Origin: an uncultured Lachnospira sp.
GTDB lineage: Bacteria; Bacillota; Clostridia; Lachnospirales; Lachnospiraceae
Direction: 5' to 3'
Assembly: GCA_946186125.1 (NCBI GenBank)
Contig: CAMHLZ010000001.1
Coordinates: forward strand, 1-64,000
DNA: 64,000 bases
Every line of letters begins with the position of its first letter. Positions within the stretch are counted from its first letter, which is position 1. This document shows positions 44,214 through 53,836 of this stretch, piece after piece. Position numbers and translations under genes: made by a program. Under the pieces are notes generated by a model that worked only from the letters and a program-made list of their open reading frames with translations, had not been told where the DNA came from and searched no databases.

Positions 44214-47200
44214 CAGTAAAATTAAGAGTTGCCGTTGCTGACTGTTCATATCCGTCATAAACATAGTATTCAATCGTATAATTTCCTGTTTCAGTAGGAG
44301 TCCAGTTCTTTGTATAATGATTCCAATATTCTCCCGGTCTGATTTCCGTTCTGACACCATCTTTAATAGCCGTAAATCTATATGTGTTGTAACGATATCC
44401 AACTTCATATTCTGTCTCTGCCGTTAATTTAACAGTTGTTCCAACTTTTATTACATTAGACGCTGCATCTGATGTAAATGATTTTATCGCTAATGGTTTT
44501 ACAACAAAATTTTCAATCGTCTTAGTCTCAATTTCTCCGGTTACATTATCTTTTACTTCTGCAAATAATGTATGATTTCCAATCACACCATGATATGGAT
44601 ACTGTGCGTTCACGACTGATGAAAGGAAAATCGTCTGTGTATTGTCTTTATAGTATTTTTCACTTGAATAATACTTAACTCCATTAAATATTGTACCAAA
44701 TCTGTATGAATAATCTCCGCTTCCAAATCCCGCTTCAGCTGTGCATGAAACGTTTGAATCAGCTAAGCCTACCGTCATCGGTTTATCAATAGTAAATGAA
44801 GTAACCTTTAATCCTACCGTATTAATGTTTCCATTCTGAATGCTGTAAACTCCACTGCTTAATATGTAGTTCTGTGCATTTCTGCTATCCCATGAACCAT
44901 TTCCATTATTAAAGCATACCTGAACATTTTCACTGTCATCCTGTGAAAGATCAATTACATACTTCCATGTGTATCCTGCCACGTCTGATTTTTCCATCTT
45001 TACGCCCGGTACTGATGTCCATGAGCCGTTCTGTGTCTTAAAATGAATGTAAGCCTCACTCCAGCTGTTATTAGTATAATAAACGGTTGTCTTGTTATCT
45101 TTTACAACATATTCTATAGACTTTGAAGAAGCGTTAACTCCATCTGACGAACTTACCGTAATCTGATATCTTCCTTCTTTATCCGGTGTCCATACTCCTG
45201 TATTAGAAGCTGGTATACCATAAATTGTTCCAGTCTCTCCTGTACTCAGATTTTTATATTCCCATGTATAGTTCAGCGGCATTCTTGAACTGTATCCGTT
45301 GAATCTGTAAGCGTCTGTCACTGTAAATCTTATCTCTGTATCAATATTCTGTGGAGATACCTTATCTGCTGTAATTGACTTAATTGTATATGGCTCAACC
45401 ACTATATCACGGTCAAGTGTACATGTATTGCCTTTAGAATCAGTAATAGTCATGTATATGTGATTTACTCCTGAACCATTAAATCCCGCTGTAGGGTATG
45501 TTCCGTTATTTGCAGCTTTTGCATCTGTATTAAGCGTTACATTAAAGTTCTTATTTGTTACAGAAACATTTGAAGCTGCCTCATACTCTGTTCCATTATT
45601 TTTCTTTGTATATGTGTAGCTGTATGTATATGGTGCAACTCCGCCTTTTAATTCAACATTCATATATGTAAACGGATAACCACTGTTAATATCTACATTT
45701 TTCACATCAAAATTATTTAATGAACCTGTAATTGTAGCTTTCTGACTGTTACCATTGATACTTATCGGGTAGTTACCTGAAAGTGTATACGTTGTTCCAT
45801 TATTCGAATCAACAATCTCTGCAGATACAATCTGGCTTGTATAACTATCATTTATAGTATCTTTAAATTCTATTTCCCAATCATAATCATTAAAATTATC
45901 GCTATTTAATCCATCTATACAGTTATCAAGATCCATACACATTGAACCCGTCTGCTCGCCTGCTGTTCCATCATATCCAAGATTAACGCTCTCACCTGCA
46001 GATGTATAGAATGGTGTAGTATATGCTGTCTTTGAAACACCGGTAGACTTCTTTGTTGCTTTAACTTTAATCCTTGCCTGATATCTTGCTGCAGTCTTTA
46101 TTGTATAATATAACTTTATGTCTGAATCATTATCATATGGCTGCACAGTCATTCTTGCAATCTGCGAAATACCTCTAATTCTGTTTTTAACATTAAAATT
46201 CGGTACCTGTGTATCATTATTAAGCAAATCATATGACATCCATGCAAATCCATCGTTATGTCCGTCTGCATCAGTTCCCCACGAATTTGCCATTTTAAAT
46301 GCACCTTTTTCTGACTCCTCAACAATTCCATTCCCATTGATATCATACCATATATCATCATCATATCCGACGATTGTAACTCTGTGTCCGCCTGATGCAG
46401 ATGTTACATAAGGAATGATATATTCGCCTACATGTGCATTATTACCCGGAACTGAACTATTCTGTTTTATGGTATAACCTTTTTTCCATCCTCTTGATAT
46501 AGAATAGAATGTAAGAATCTCACCATTATTAAGTGCTGCCTTTATAGTATCAAGATCAGAATCCTTTGGTGAAGTAACATAATGTCCGCTATATCCTGTA
46601 TTTCCCGTTATAAACTGATAAGAAGCGACTCTATAGTTTGAAGCTTCTGCCCACTTTGAAGCATCTGCTGTCCATGTTGTATAATTTGTCTCATTAGAAT
46701 ACTTGCTAAAATCAAGAGTTCCCTGTTTCATTAATACATCATAGCAGTCATCAGCATACGTACCATTATTCCCACCAAAATTTATTAAATTATATACCGA
46801 ATAAGGTGCAAATACATTACCTTTAGCTTTTGAAGTTCTTCCAAGCTGTTTGTTCATTTCATATGTAAACTGATAGTAGACCTGTGCAAATGTTGTACAG
46901 GCACCAACACTTCCCTGATCACCTATTGCCGGGAAATACTCTGACTGACTGTTATCAACAGAAGCCGGAAAATCAGCTGTTACTGCATCTGTATCTTCGA
47001 TTGCTTCTTTTACATTCTCAGACACAACGCCATCTGCTTCCAACTGTTCTTCTGCAACAGTATCATAATACTCTTCAACTGTGTCAATCTTATTCTCTTC
47101 ACTTATCTTACTCATATCTTCCGGTAAACAACCAAATCCATATCCGGTTTGTGAAGATATGTTTGCATCAGCTTTTGATGTCTTTGCACCGTATACAGGG

Positions 47201-47280
47201 GTACAATTAAAACTTGTTGCAAAAACCACTGCTGATAAAACACCTGCCATCATTTTCTTCAATGAACTTTTTTTCCGCAT
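43915..47280 (-). CDS. Large exported papain-like (C1) protease with CBM25-like modules
   Basis: An 1121-residue exported protein. Signal peptide about 1-31; C1 peptidase domain about 100-390 with Cys128 (GDQGSVGACTTFA), His299 (GGHRVTIVG) and Asn332 (ANSWG). A dockerin/EF-hand-like calcium loop (DINGNGIVEESE, 313-324) is embedded before the Asn. Behind it come several beta-rich modules, one starting near NGYPFTYMNVELKGG, and two near-identical modules of about 85 residues (about 730-820 and 1034-1121, each with SWTSVPGV or EWTSVPGV, NGNGSWDSRNAQNY). The latter resemble starch-binding CBM25/26 modules. No cell-wall anchor is present. The start is set by GAGAGGAATTTATA. Confidence 0.87.
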   Translation of the reverse strand: MRKKSSLKKMMAGVLSAVVFATSFNCTPVYGAKTSKADANISSQTGYGFGCLPEDMSKISEENKIDTVEEYYDTVAEEQLEADGVVSENVKEAIEDTDAVTADFPASVDNSQSEYFPAIGDQGSVGACTTFAQVYYQFTYEMNKQLGRTSKAKGNVFAPYSVYNLINFGGNNGTYADDCYDVLMKQGTLDFSKYSNETNYTTWTADASKWAEASNYRVASYQFITGNTGYSGHYVTSPKDSDLDTIKAALNNGEILTFYSISRGWKKGYTIKQNSSVPGNNAHVGEYIIPYVTSASGGHRVTIVGYDDDIWYDINGNGIVEESEKGAFKMANSWGTDADGHNDGFAWMSYDLLNNDTQVPNFNVKNRIRGISQIARMTVQPYDNDSDIKLYYTIKTAARYQARIKVKATKKSTGVSKTAYTTPFYTSAGESVNLGYDGTAGEQTGSMCMDLDNCIDGLNSDNFNDYDWEIEFKDTINDSYTSQIVSAEIVDSNNGTTYTLSGNYPISINGNSQKATITGSLNNFDVKNVDINSGYPFTYMNVELKGGVAPYTYSYTYTKKNNGTEYEAASNVSVTNKNFNVTLNTDAKAANNGTYPTAGFNGSGVNHIYMTITDSKGNTCTLDRDIVVEPYTIKSITADKVSPQNIDTEIRFTVTDAYRFNGYSSRMPLNYTWEYKNLSTGETGTIYGIPASNTGVWTPDKEGRYQITVSSSDGVNASSKSIEYVVKDNKTTVYYTNNSWSEAYIHFKTQNGSWTSVPGVKMEKSDVAGYTWKYVIDLSQDDSENVQVCFNNGNGSWDSRNAQNYILSSGVYSIQNGNINTVGLKVTSFTIDKPMTVGLADSNVSCTAEAGFGSGDYSYRFGTIFNGVKYYSSEKYYKDNTQTIFLSSVVNAQYPYHGVIGNHTLFAEVKDNVTGEIETKTIENFVVKPLAIKSFTSDAASNVIKVGTTVKLTAETEYEVGYRYNTYRFTAIKDGVRTEIRPGEYWNHYTKNWTPTETGNYTIEYYVYDGYEQSATATLNFTVVDDNTTTLYYNNDSWSQAYVHYKINGGEWTSVPGVRMEDTTEQSGYRWKFDFDLGDADGVTVCFNDGNGNWDSRNAQNYYIGTGVYGIKNGSVNSLGQ
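44808..45113 (-). repeat. CBM-like module copy 1 of protease gene
   Basis: Encodes the first of the two paired modules. It is preceded by an Ig/PKD-like stretch, as is the second copy, so the duplicated unit may be larger than the module alone. Confidence 0.65.
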
Positions 47281-47590
47281 TATAAATTCCTCTCTGCCGG
47301 TTTATATTTACTGCACACAAAACCATTTTACAGTTTGCCGACAAGATTATATTTTAAACGAAAAAATAATATAATCAAGATACTACCAGCAATATCGTCA
47401 CTTTGCAATGTTACTTTTTTTTAAATATAATTTCCTGTGGTTATAATTTATCAAAAAAATATAGATATATATCACTTTATTGTGAAATATATCTATAGAT
47501 ATTCGCCACATTAAACATAACCATAATAAAAGGCAACCAATTCCAAAAACGTTCATGAATCAGTTGCCTTTTAAACCGCTAAAAACTCAT
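47281..47590. other. Intergenic region upstream of protease gene
   Basis: About 310 bp. It holds the ribosome binding site of the protease gene, AT-rich sequence with a minus-strand TATAAT (47351-47346) lacking a good -35, and the terminator at 47528-47572. No other gene is visible. Confidence 0.5.
47528..47572. terminator. Terminator of the 220-residue unknown gene
   Basis: AAAAGGCAAC (47528-47537) pairs with GTTGCCTTTT (47563-47572), with an inner ATTC/GAAT stem; T-rich on either strand after the stem. Confidence 0.8.
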
Positions 47591-48253
47591 CTAAACCGCA
47601 TTCTCTCTTAAGAACTTATCAATGGCCATAATCTCGACTCTGATATTTCTCATATGATTGATATGCTTGTTAAAGTTACCTTTATCACCCATAATATTGA
47701 GTGCCTTAGCATCACCCTCAGAAGTATCGATCAAAGGTATAGCATTAAACTGGTTGCCTTCAAGAAGCTCCTGAACTTTCCTGAGTTCAAGCACAAGATT
47801 GTTCTTATATGCAACAATCTCTTCTTCAAGTCTTGCCTTTCTCTCCTCTTCCTTCTTAATCTTCATCTTAACCAATACTGATGCTGTGTCAAGGATAGTA
47901 TCATTCGCATTAAATGGATAAACCAATACGTTCGGCTTTTTAATCTTAATAAGCTGCTGTCCCTTTTCATAGTCAATATTAGTTGTCTTCATATAAGTTG
48001 TGATATCATTATCAACTTTAGGGTATGTAAATTCTTCACCTTCAAGGTAATAGATTCCGCTCTGATTACTCATCATACCCGTATCTGTATCCATGTCGTA
48101 AAAACGGAAACCTATAATTCTAATATCTCTTGCAGGATCGTCCATGCTTAAAATATGTTCCATTACGGCATCCGGATTCCTATCGGTTACAGGTTCAGTG
48201 TTATTAATGATACCAAAACCAATATTCAAAATCTGCACAAAACTTTTAATCAT
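47591..48253 (-). CDS. Hypothetical cytosolic protein with coiled-coil region
   Basis: A 220-residue soluble protein of no family I recognise. The N-terminal half contains IRIIGFRFYDMDTDTG and YYLEGEEFTYPKVDNDITTYM; residues about 125-165 are a charged helix that could form a coiled coil (KMKIKKEEERKARLEEEIVA). The C-terminus has NFNKHINHMRNIRVEIMAID. GGGGAATAAGCGAT precedes the ATG. It is transcribed alone, divergently from the next small gene. Confidence 0.75.
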   Translation of the reverse strand: MIKSFVQILNIGFGIINNTEPVTDRNPDAVMEHILSMDDPARDIRIIGFRFYDMDTDTGMMSNQSGIYYLEGEEFTYPKVDNDITTYMKTTNIDYEKGQQLIKIKKPNVLVYPFNANDTILDTASVLVKMKIKKEEERKARLEEEIVAYKNNLVLELRKVQELLEGNQFNAIPLIDTSEGDAKALNIMGDKGNFNKHINHMRNIRVEIMAIDKFLRENAV

Positions 48254-48463
48254 ATCGCTTATTCCCCATTTCTCTAGTTTTATATATAGTATTTTATTAC
48301 ATTAGCACAATGATGTCAATAATAATCCCTGTTTAATTTGTAATTTTGTCACAACGAATAAAAAAAATTTTCAAATTCTTATTTATTAATTTTACATTTT
48401 GTTATATAATGTATCGTGATGTTAATTACCTGTATTTTTCAGGTGATGGAAAGGGATGGAATC

Positions 48464-48886
48464 ATGAGTCAGGAAAAAGTAGACCGTTATAAGCAAGAAA
48501 AGAAAAACCGTAAAAAACATTCTAACAGCAGTAAACATACTGAATTACTTATTAATTTGTTTTTAGTCTTAGTTGCTGTTGTATTGATTGTCTTTATCGG
48601 ATGGTCTGTATATGCAAAATTCATTAAAAAAGACAATTCTGTCAATAGACCGGTAACAAATCTGTCTTCTGGCGAAATCGACCGAATTATCGAAAGAAAG
48701 AGTTCTGAAGAAGAAACTTCTGCTGAAGCTGGTTCAGATGCAAACACAGAAGCTAACTCAGAGACTGTCGAAGATGTAACTGATACAGTATCCGAAGCAT
48801 TTGAAACATCTGAAGCATCTGATGAAAATGTTGTCGAAGACGAAGCTGAACAAAATGAAGATGTTGCGGATTCAGACGCAGAATAA
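48464..48886 (+). CDS. Single-span membrane protein with acidic C-terminal tail
   Basis: A 140-residue protein: basic N-terminus (YKQEKKNRKKHSNSSKHTE), one hydrophobic helix (LLINLFLVLVAVVLIVFIGW), then about 85 residues increasingly rich in Glu, Asp, Ser and Ala, ending SDAE. The orientation (basic side in) puts the acidic tail outside. No family recognised. ATG 48464 is set by AAAGGGATGGAATC; the longer frame starts without a site. It ends at a bidirectional terminator shared with argS. Confidence 0.7.
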   Translation: MSQEKVDRYKQEKKNRKKHSNSSKHTELLINLFLVLVAVVLIVFIGWSVYAKFIKKDNSVNRPVTNLSSGEIDRIIERKSSEEETSAEAGSDANTEANSETVEDVTDTVSEAFETSEASDENVVEDEAEQNEDVADSDAE

Positions 48887-48890
48887 TGCA

Positions 48891-48925
48891 AATCGGACAG
48901 GAGATTTTCTCCTGCCCGATTTTTT
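48891..48925. terminator. Bidirectional terminator between acidic-tail gene and argS
   Basis: AATCGG.CAGGAG pairs with CTCCTG.CCGATT across a short ATTTT loop, with T-run on the plus strand. It touches the argS stop. Confidence 0.85.
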
Positions 48926-50694
48926 TACATTCTTTCCGGTGCTCCAAATCCAAGTAAACCTATACATTGTTCTAAAATCTTCATTGTAAGATTAATGAGT
49001 GCAATATAACTCTTCTTTTTCTGCTCAACAGACTCACTTAGAATTCTTGTATCATGATAGAATTTGTTGAATACATTTGATACATCATATATATATGCAC
49101 AGATTTTGTGCGGCGCAAGTTCTTCCACTGCATTATTAATAACGCTCTGATATCCTGCCAGTTTTAACATCAACTCTTTTTCGCTGTCACTTCCTGCAGG
49201 AATAATATCTTCTGACAATGCACTCTTATCTGCGGATTCAGACATATATTTTGCAATAATTGACTTAATTCTTACGATAGTGTATAAGATGTAAGGTCCC
49301 GTATTTCCCTCAAACGATACAAACCTGTCTAAATCAAATACATAATCTTTTGCTGCCTGATTTGACAAATCACCATATTTCAACGCAGACAGTCCTACTA
49401 TCTGAGCTATATTTTTCGCTTCATGCTCTTCCATTGAACGATTTTCCATAATCTTATTATATACGGCATTAACTATGTCACTAATAAGATGCTCAAGTCT
49501 CATCACTCCACCATCTCTGGTCTTAAACGGTTTGCCGTCTTTTCCGTTCATGGTTCCAAAACCGTTAAAAACCAGCTCTGTCTTATCAGCCACAACGTCA
49601 GCCTTTTTCGCTACACGGAAAACCTGTGTAAAATGCATTTCCTGCCTTTTATCCGCAATATATATCACCTCATCAGGATTAAAATCGCGTCTTCTCTGTA
49701 TAAGAGTTGCCAAATCAGAGGTAGCATATAATGCAGCACCATCTGATTTTTGGATAATACATGGCGGAATCTCCTTTGTATCTGTCTCTTCTGCCACATC
49801 TACTACCATCGCACCCTGACTCTCGTGTAATAGATTTTTCTTCTTTAACACGTCTAACAATTCCGGAACATACTCATCAGCATCGCTTTCGCCTTTCCAC
49901 AAATCAAACGACACATCAAGACGGTCGTAGTTTTTCTTCAGGTCTTCAACCGATACATTTAAAATATGCTTCCATAACTCAACATATGGTTTGTATCCCT
50001 TCTGTAACTTCAATGTTGCCTGATGAGCCCTGTCTTTGTACTCAGGATCTTCTTTTGATTTTCCGCTCGCACACGGATATATTTCTTCAAGTTCTGATAT
50101 GGTAAACGGAGCTTCCTCCGGATATTCTCCTGTATAAGAATCATCAAAATATACAAGTTCAGGGTTACGTTCCTTTAATTCAGTTATGATAAGTCCCATC
50201 TGAAGTCCCCAGTCACCAAGATGAACGTCACCTGTAACTTTATTTCCGGCATATCTGAGTATTCTCTTCAAACTCTCTCCAATGACTGCAGAACGAAGAT
50301 GTCCAACATGTAAAGGTTTGGCAACATTCGGTCCGCCATAGTCGATAACTATAGTCTTATCTCCCTTTTTCTCGTATCCGAAGTTATCATCTTTAGACAT
50401 CTCATCAACATATGATGCTACAAAATCTTTGCTTAATATAATATTGATAAATCCCGGATTAACAGCATTTACCGATTCAAACATAGTATCATCTTTCAAT
50501 TTTTCAACAATATCAGTAGCAATCATAATAGGTGCTTTCTTATATTGTTTTGCTGCAGCCATCGCTCCATTACATTGATATTCACACAAATCAGGTCTGT
50601 TAGATACCGTAACTTTTGCAAATCTTTCTTCATAATCACATTGTTTAAATGCTTCCTCGAATTTTTCAGTGATTAAATTGATTATTTCTTTCAT
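48925..50694 (-). CDS. argS: Arginyl-tRNA synthetase
   Basis: A 589-residue class I synthetase. GGPNVAKPLHVGHLRSAVIG includes the HVGH form of the HIGH motif; the C-terminal anticodon-binding domain (DALR type) is present and the protein ends in an ArgRS-like GLLGFGAPERM. The N-terminal Add-1 domain is intact. AAGGAG precedes the start. It lies 27 bp after the UDP-sugar pyrophosphorylase gene and is probably co-transcribed with it; no T-box leader is present. Confidence 0.97.
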   Translation of the reverse strand: MKEIINLITEKFEEAFKQCDYEERFAKVTVSNRPDLCEYQCNGAMAAAKQYKKAPIMIATDIVEKLKDDTMFESVNAVNPGFINIILSKDFVASYVDEMSKDDNFGYEKKGDKTIVIDYGGPNVAKPLHVGHLRSAVIGESLKRILRYAGNKVTGDVHLGDWGLQMGLIITELKERNPELVYFDDSYTGEYPEEAPFTISELEEIYPCASGKSKEDPEYKDRAHQATLKLQKGYKPYVELWKHILNVSVEDLKKNYDRLDVSFDLWKGESDADEYVPELLDVLKKKNLLHESQGAMVVDVAEETDTKEIPPCIIQKSDGAALYATSDLATLIQRRRDFNPDEVIYIADKRQEMHFTQVFRVAKKADVVADKTELVFNGFGTMNGKDGKPFKTRDGGVMRLEHLISDIVNAVYNKIMENRSMEEHEAKNIAQIVGLSALKYGDLSNQAAKDYVFDLDRFVSFEGNTGPYILYTIVRIKSIIAKYMSESADKSALSEDIIPAGSDSEKELMLKLAGYQSVINNAVEELAPHKICAYIYDVSNVFNKFYHDTRILSESVEQKKKSYIALINLTMKILEQCIGLLGFGAPERM

Positions 50695-50721
50695 TTGTTA
50701 CTCCTTTTATATTTGATGTTA

Positions 50722-51948
50722 TCAGATTTCTACTCCGTTTTTTTTCAGAAGCTCTCTTGCACTGACCACAGAATCCACACCATCTTTGTTCTTTACAGGT
50801 GCAAATTCTCTTTCTCTTTCAACTTCAAATACAAGACAATCCTTAAGCATCATAATCATATCAAGAATCAAGCCCTCGAATTTGTAGCCGTTTGGTGATT
50901 CCGGCTTAATAAATTCACCCGATTCATTCATATATGGAATTTTCTTTTCTACTACATGTACCGGAAAATCCATATCAACTATCTTTTGAAGTTCATCTGT
51001 TCTGAAAAGATAATTAAGTATAACTCCATAATTATATGCCGGTTCTCCGCTTGCATCTTTTTGTGCTTTTAATTCCTCAGACATCTCATAATATTCTATT
51101 ATATATGGATGACCGTTCTTTTTGCACATTGCTCCGACTTTTTCATCCGGATTGGCTTTTTTTACAACTTTTGCACCAGATACACATCCTGATTCAATCG
51201 TTGCACCGACAAATACCGGATCAGCCATTCTTTGAAGGACATTATCCACTGCAAAAACATTCAGCCATTCAATACCAAATTCTTTTATGGCTGATGCTGT
51301 CTCTTTATTATTCATGAGTGATGTAAACCATCCTCCATTTCCATTTGGTGAAAGTGATATACGATCTTTTGCTTCCAAATATACCTTTCCGTTGTAATCA
51401 ACGCTAGGTGACATATCCTGTACAAAAAAGCGCACATATTTCTCATCATATCCAAAGAAATCATTTTCCTTAAAGAACTCTACAGTATCGTCGTTGTTCT
51501 TTTCGCTTGTCATGATAAACAATGGAATATAACATCCCGCTTCTTTTACCACATCCATAAGATTGAGTATTAGTCTTTTGAATATCGGTAATTCGACTTT
51601 TTCACCAATGTTAAACATCCCCTTAGGCTTATCAAAGCCAAGTCTCGTACCCTGTCCTCCTGCTAAAAGCACGGCTCCTACCTTGGAATGTCTTATCGCA
51701 TCAAGTCCAATCTCTTTATACTTTTCTTTTTTCTGATTTATCTCTTCAAGCTTCATGGCACCTAAAGGCTCTATAGTACCGTCTTTTGAAGGTGCATTAA
51801 CTTTATTAATGTCAATAACAGAAAAATCTGTACTCTCAATCTGCGATAATAATGCCTTCTTTGATTCTTCACCTAGTTCATCATAATATTTTAATATATG
51901 TTCCTGATTAATCTTTTTCAATAATTCCTCAGCCTGAGTTTTGTTCAT
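50722..51948 (-). CDS. UDPGP-type UDP-sugar pyrophosphorylase
   Basis: A 408-residue nucleotidyltransferase of the eukaryotic UAP1/UGP family. LLAGGQGTRLGFDKPKGMF near residue 95 is the UTP-binding signature, and SPNGNGGWF and EWLNVFAVDNVL match UAP1-type enzymes. It should make a UDP-sugar (UDP-GlcNAc or UDP-Glc) from UTP and the sugar-1-phosphate; the exact sugar is not settled by sequence. GGAGGAAATATA precedes the start. Confidence 0.88.
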   Translation of the reverse strand: MNKTQAEELLKKINQEHILKYYDELGEESKKALLSQIESTDFSVIDINKVNAPSKDGTIEPLGAMKLEEINQKKEKYKEIGLDAIRHSKVGAVLLAGGQGTRLGFDKPKGMFNIGEKVELPIFKRLILNLMDVVKEAGCYIPLFIMTSEKNNDDTVEFFKENDFFGYDEKYVRFFVQDMSPSVDYNGKVYLEAKDRISLSPNGNGGWFTSLMNNKETASAIKEFGIEWLNVFAVDNVLQRMADPVFVGATIESGCVSGAKVVKKANPDEKVGAMCKKNGHPYIIEYYEMSEELKAQKDASGEPAYNYGVILNYLFRTDELQKIVDMDFPVHVVEKKIPYMNESGEFIKPESPNGYKFEGLILDMIMMLKDCLVFEVEREREFAPVKNKDGVDSVVSARELLKKNGVEI

Positions 51949-52019
51949 TATATTTCCTCCATCTATTGCATTTTAAGATATATTATACTATTTTGAACTA
52001 TTGATGTAAACATATTATT

Positions 52020-52760
52020 TCATTCAAATCTGACGATTTCTTTTTTTAGTCTTCGCATAATCTTTTTTTCTAGTCTGGATATGTATGACTGGGATATGCC
52101 AAGCATATCGGCAACTTCTTTCTGCGTCATCTCTTCGTCATTTTCATGATTAAGTCCAAAACGCAGTTTGATAATCGTTCTTTCCCTCTCATTAAGCCTG
52201 CTTATCGCCTTTAACAAAAGGCTCCTTTCCACCTCATTTTCTATATCTTTTGAAATAACATCTTCATCTGTCCCTAAAACATCCGACAGTAGTAATTCAT
52301 TACCATCCCAATCCACATTGAGCGGTTCGTCTATGGACACTTCGAGTTTAGTTTTATTGTTACGTCGCAGATACATAAGTATTTCATTTTCTATGCATCT
52401 TGACGCATATGTTGCAAGCTTTATATTTTTCCCCGGATTAAATGTATTTATGGATTTTATTAATCCAATTGTTCCTATTGATATCAGATCTTCTACTCCG
52501 ACACCGGTATTGTCAAACTTCTTTGCAATATACACAACAAGTCTTAAGTTATGTTCTATTAATTTTGATCTTGCTTTTATACTGTCACTTTCCTGTAATT
52601 CATACAACACTTCCTGTTCTTCATCCTGTGTAAGCGGTGGTGGGAGCACCTCACTCCCCCCTATATAATGTATTTCTCCCCTTTTCGAAAATAAAAAACT
52701 TTTTATGTCCGGCATTATCCTTAGTTGAAACCTATTTGGAATAGCTACCCTTATAAACAT
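52020..52760 (-). CDS. sigE: Sporulation sigma factor SigE (pro-form)
   Basis: A 246-residue sigma-70-family factor for the mother cell after engulfment begins. Region 2 reads [16 protein letters not shown] and [20 protein letters not shown]; region 4 reads [22 protein letters not shown]. The N-terminal extension (about 30-40 residues) is the pro-sequence removed by SpoIIGA. GGAGGATTGAT precedes the start. It is downstream of spoIIGA on one transcript; a palindrome lies at 52841-52864 between them. Confidence 0.95.
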   Translation of the reverse strand: MFIRVAIPNRFQLRIMPDIKSFLFSKRGEIHYIGGSEVLPPPLTQDEEQEVLYELQESDSIKARSKLIEHNLRLVVYIAKKFDNTGVGVEDLISIGTIGLIKSINTFNPGKNIKLATYASRCIENEILMYLRRNNKTKLEVSIDEPLNVDWDGNELLLSDVLGTDEDVISKDIENEVERSLLLKAISRLNERERTIIKLRFGLNHENDEEMTQKEVADMLGISQSYISRLEKKIMRRLKKEIVRFE

Positions 52761-52840
52761 ATCAATCCTCCATTCCGAGCTCTGTAGTGTGAGGAAGCTC
52801 TCGCTTATCCGACTATTTTTGCCCGGTTCAAATTGCCGGA

Positions 52841-52864
52841 TGAAAAATCATATATGATTTTTCA
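52841..52864. repeat. 24-bp perfect palindrome between spoIIGA and sigE
   Basis: TGAAAAATCATA followed by its exact inverse repeat, overlapping the spoIIGA stop codon. On the minus strand a second weak CCGG...CCGG hairpin follows. There is no terminal T-run beyond the palindrome. Confidence 0.7.
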
Positions 52865-53656
52865 CACTAATATATCCGGATTTAGAATCATCTCATATTC
52901 ATCACCAAATGCTTTTTTCCCCTTATAAACTCCTACAATAACTCTTTTTCTTTTTATTATTTTATCATGTATAGTTACCGTGATTTCTTCTATTTCGAAT
53001 CCATCCATAATCCCACCTTCATTTCCTATTGAACAAAACGGAATTTTCATATATCCCTTCTTACTGTAAAAATCATCCCCTTCCATTAATTTACACGCAC
53101 ATTCGTACGACAGTATATTCACACTTCTTCCGGAATATGGTTCCCTAAGCAAATTGCCCGAATCAATTAGTGCACTTACTTTTAATTCTACTCCCCCGTT
53201 TTTCAGAATCACATCTGCACATCTCGACAGACAATTAATTTTTCTTGACAGAAAACTGCTTAGAGATATTGCCAATATTCCTGTTGTAATAAATATAAAC
53301 GGCATATTTTTGATTCCTAAGCGAAAATATAGCAGATTCGCCATTCCACCCATAATAAAAATCACTATGTATAGCATCACAACATTTTTTATCAGCTCTT
53401 TTGATTTTTTTTTACCAAAAGCTATCAGCACCATCACTACACAAATAATTACATATGCTGTTATACATGAAATAATGACTTTTTGTCTCAAAAATATCAA
53501 ATGTATGCAGGCATACAAACTACCTGTAACGGCAGCTGTCAGTAATCTGAATATTTCTAGCTTTCTGTGTAAAAAAATACTACATGACAAGAGCGAGATA
53601 AAATCCATAACAAAATTTATTATAAAAAAGGAATCAAGGTATATTATAAATTTCAT
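52862..53656 (-). CDS. spoIIGA: Sigma-E processing peptidase SpoIIGA
   Basis: A 264-residue aspartic protease with five N-terminal membrane helices and a cytosolic C-terminal domain. The active-site motif LIDSGNLLREP holds the Asp (DSGN, about residue 163). It is made in the mother cell and, on signal from the forespore, cleaves pro-SigE. AGGAGAAT precedes ATG. It is co-directional with sigE, behind its own Spo0A-type promoter (53696-53761), separate from the ftsZ transcript. Confidence 0.95.
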   Translation of the reverse strand: MKFIIYLDSFFIINFVMDFISLLSCSIFLHRKLEIFRLLTAAVTGSLYACIHLIFLRQKVIISCITAYVIICVVMVLIAFGKKKSKELIKNVVMLYIVIFIMGGMANLLYFRLGIKNMPFIFITTGILAISLSSFLSRKINCLSRCADVILKNGGVELKVSALIDSGNLLREPYSGRSVNILSYECACKLMEGDDFYSKKGYMKIPFCSIGNEGGIMDGFEIEEITVTIHDKIIKRKRVIVGVYKGKKAFGDEYEMILNPDILV

Positions 53657-53695
53657 ATTCTCCTATCCTCCATTTTAAAAAAGCCGTTCTCATAT

Positions 53696-53761
53696 ATTAT
53701 ATGCATTTATATGCAGATATTTTGTCATAAGATGTATGTATAATGCTAAAATTTTTCGACA
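53696..53761 (-). promoter_or_regulatory. spoIIGA: Spo0A-type promoter of spoIIGA-sigE with 0A boxes
   Basis: Minus strand: TATAAT (53701-53696), ATGACA (53728-53723) with an unusually long 21-bp spacer, as in the B. subtilis spoIIG promoter (22 bp). A perfect 0A box TGTCGAA lies at 53761-53755, and a one-mismatch copy TGACAAA (53727-53721) overlaps the -35. Confidence 0.65.
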
Positions 53762-53778
53762 GCTCTACTAACAGAAAA

Positions 53779-53818
53779 AAGCAGAAAACGTAAACTCAAT
53801 CGTTCACATTCTCTGCTT
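53779..53818 (-). terminator. Terminator of ftsZ / dcw cluster
   Basis: AAGCAGA...TCTGCTT with further inner pairs, followed by TTTTTTC on the minus strand. It separates ftsZ from spoIIGA transcription. Confidence 0.85.
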
Positions 53819-53836
53819 AATGAATATCAATTAAAA

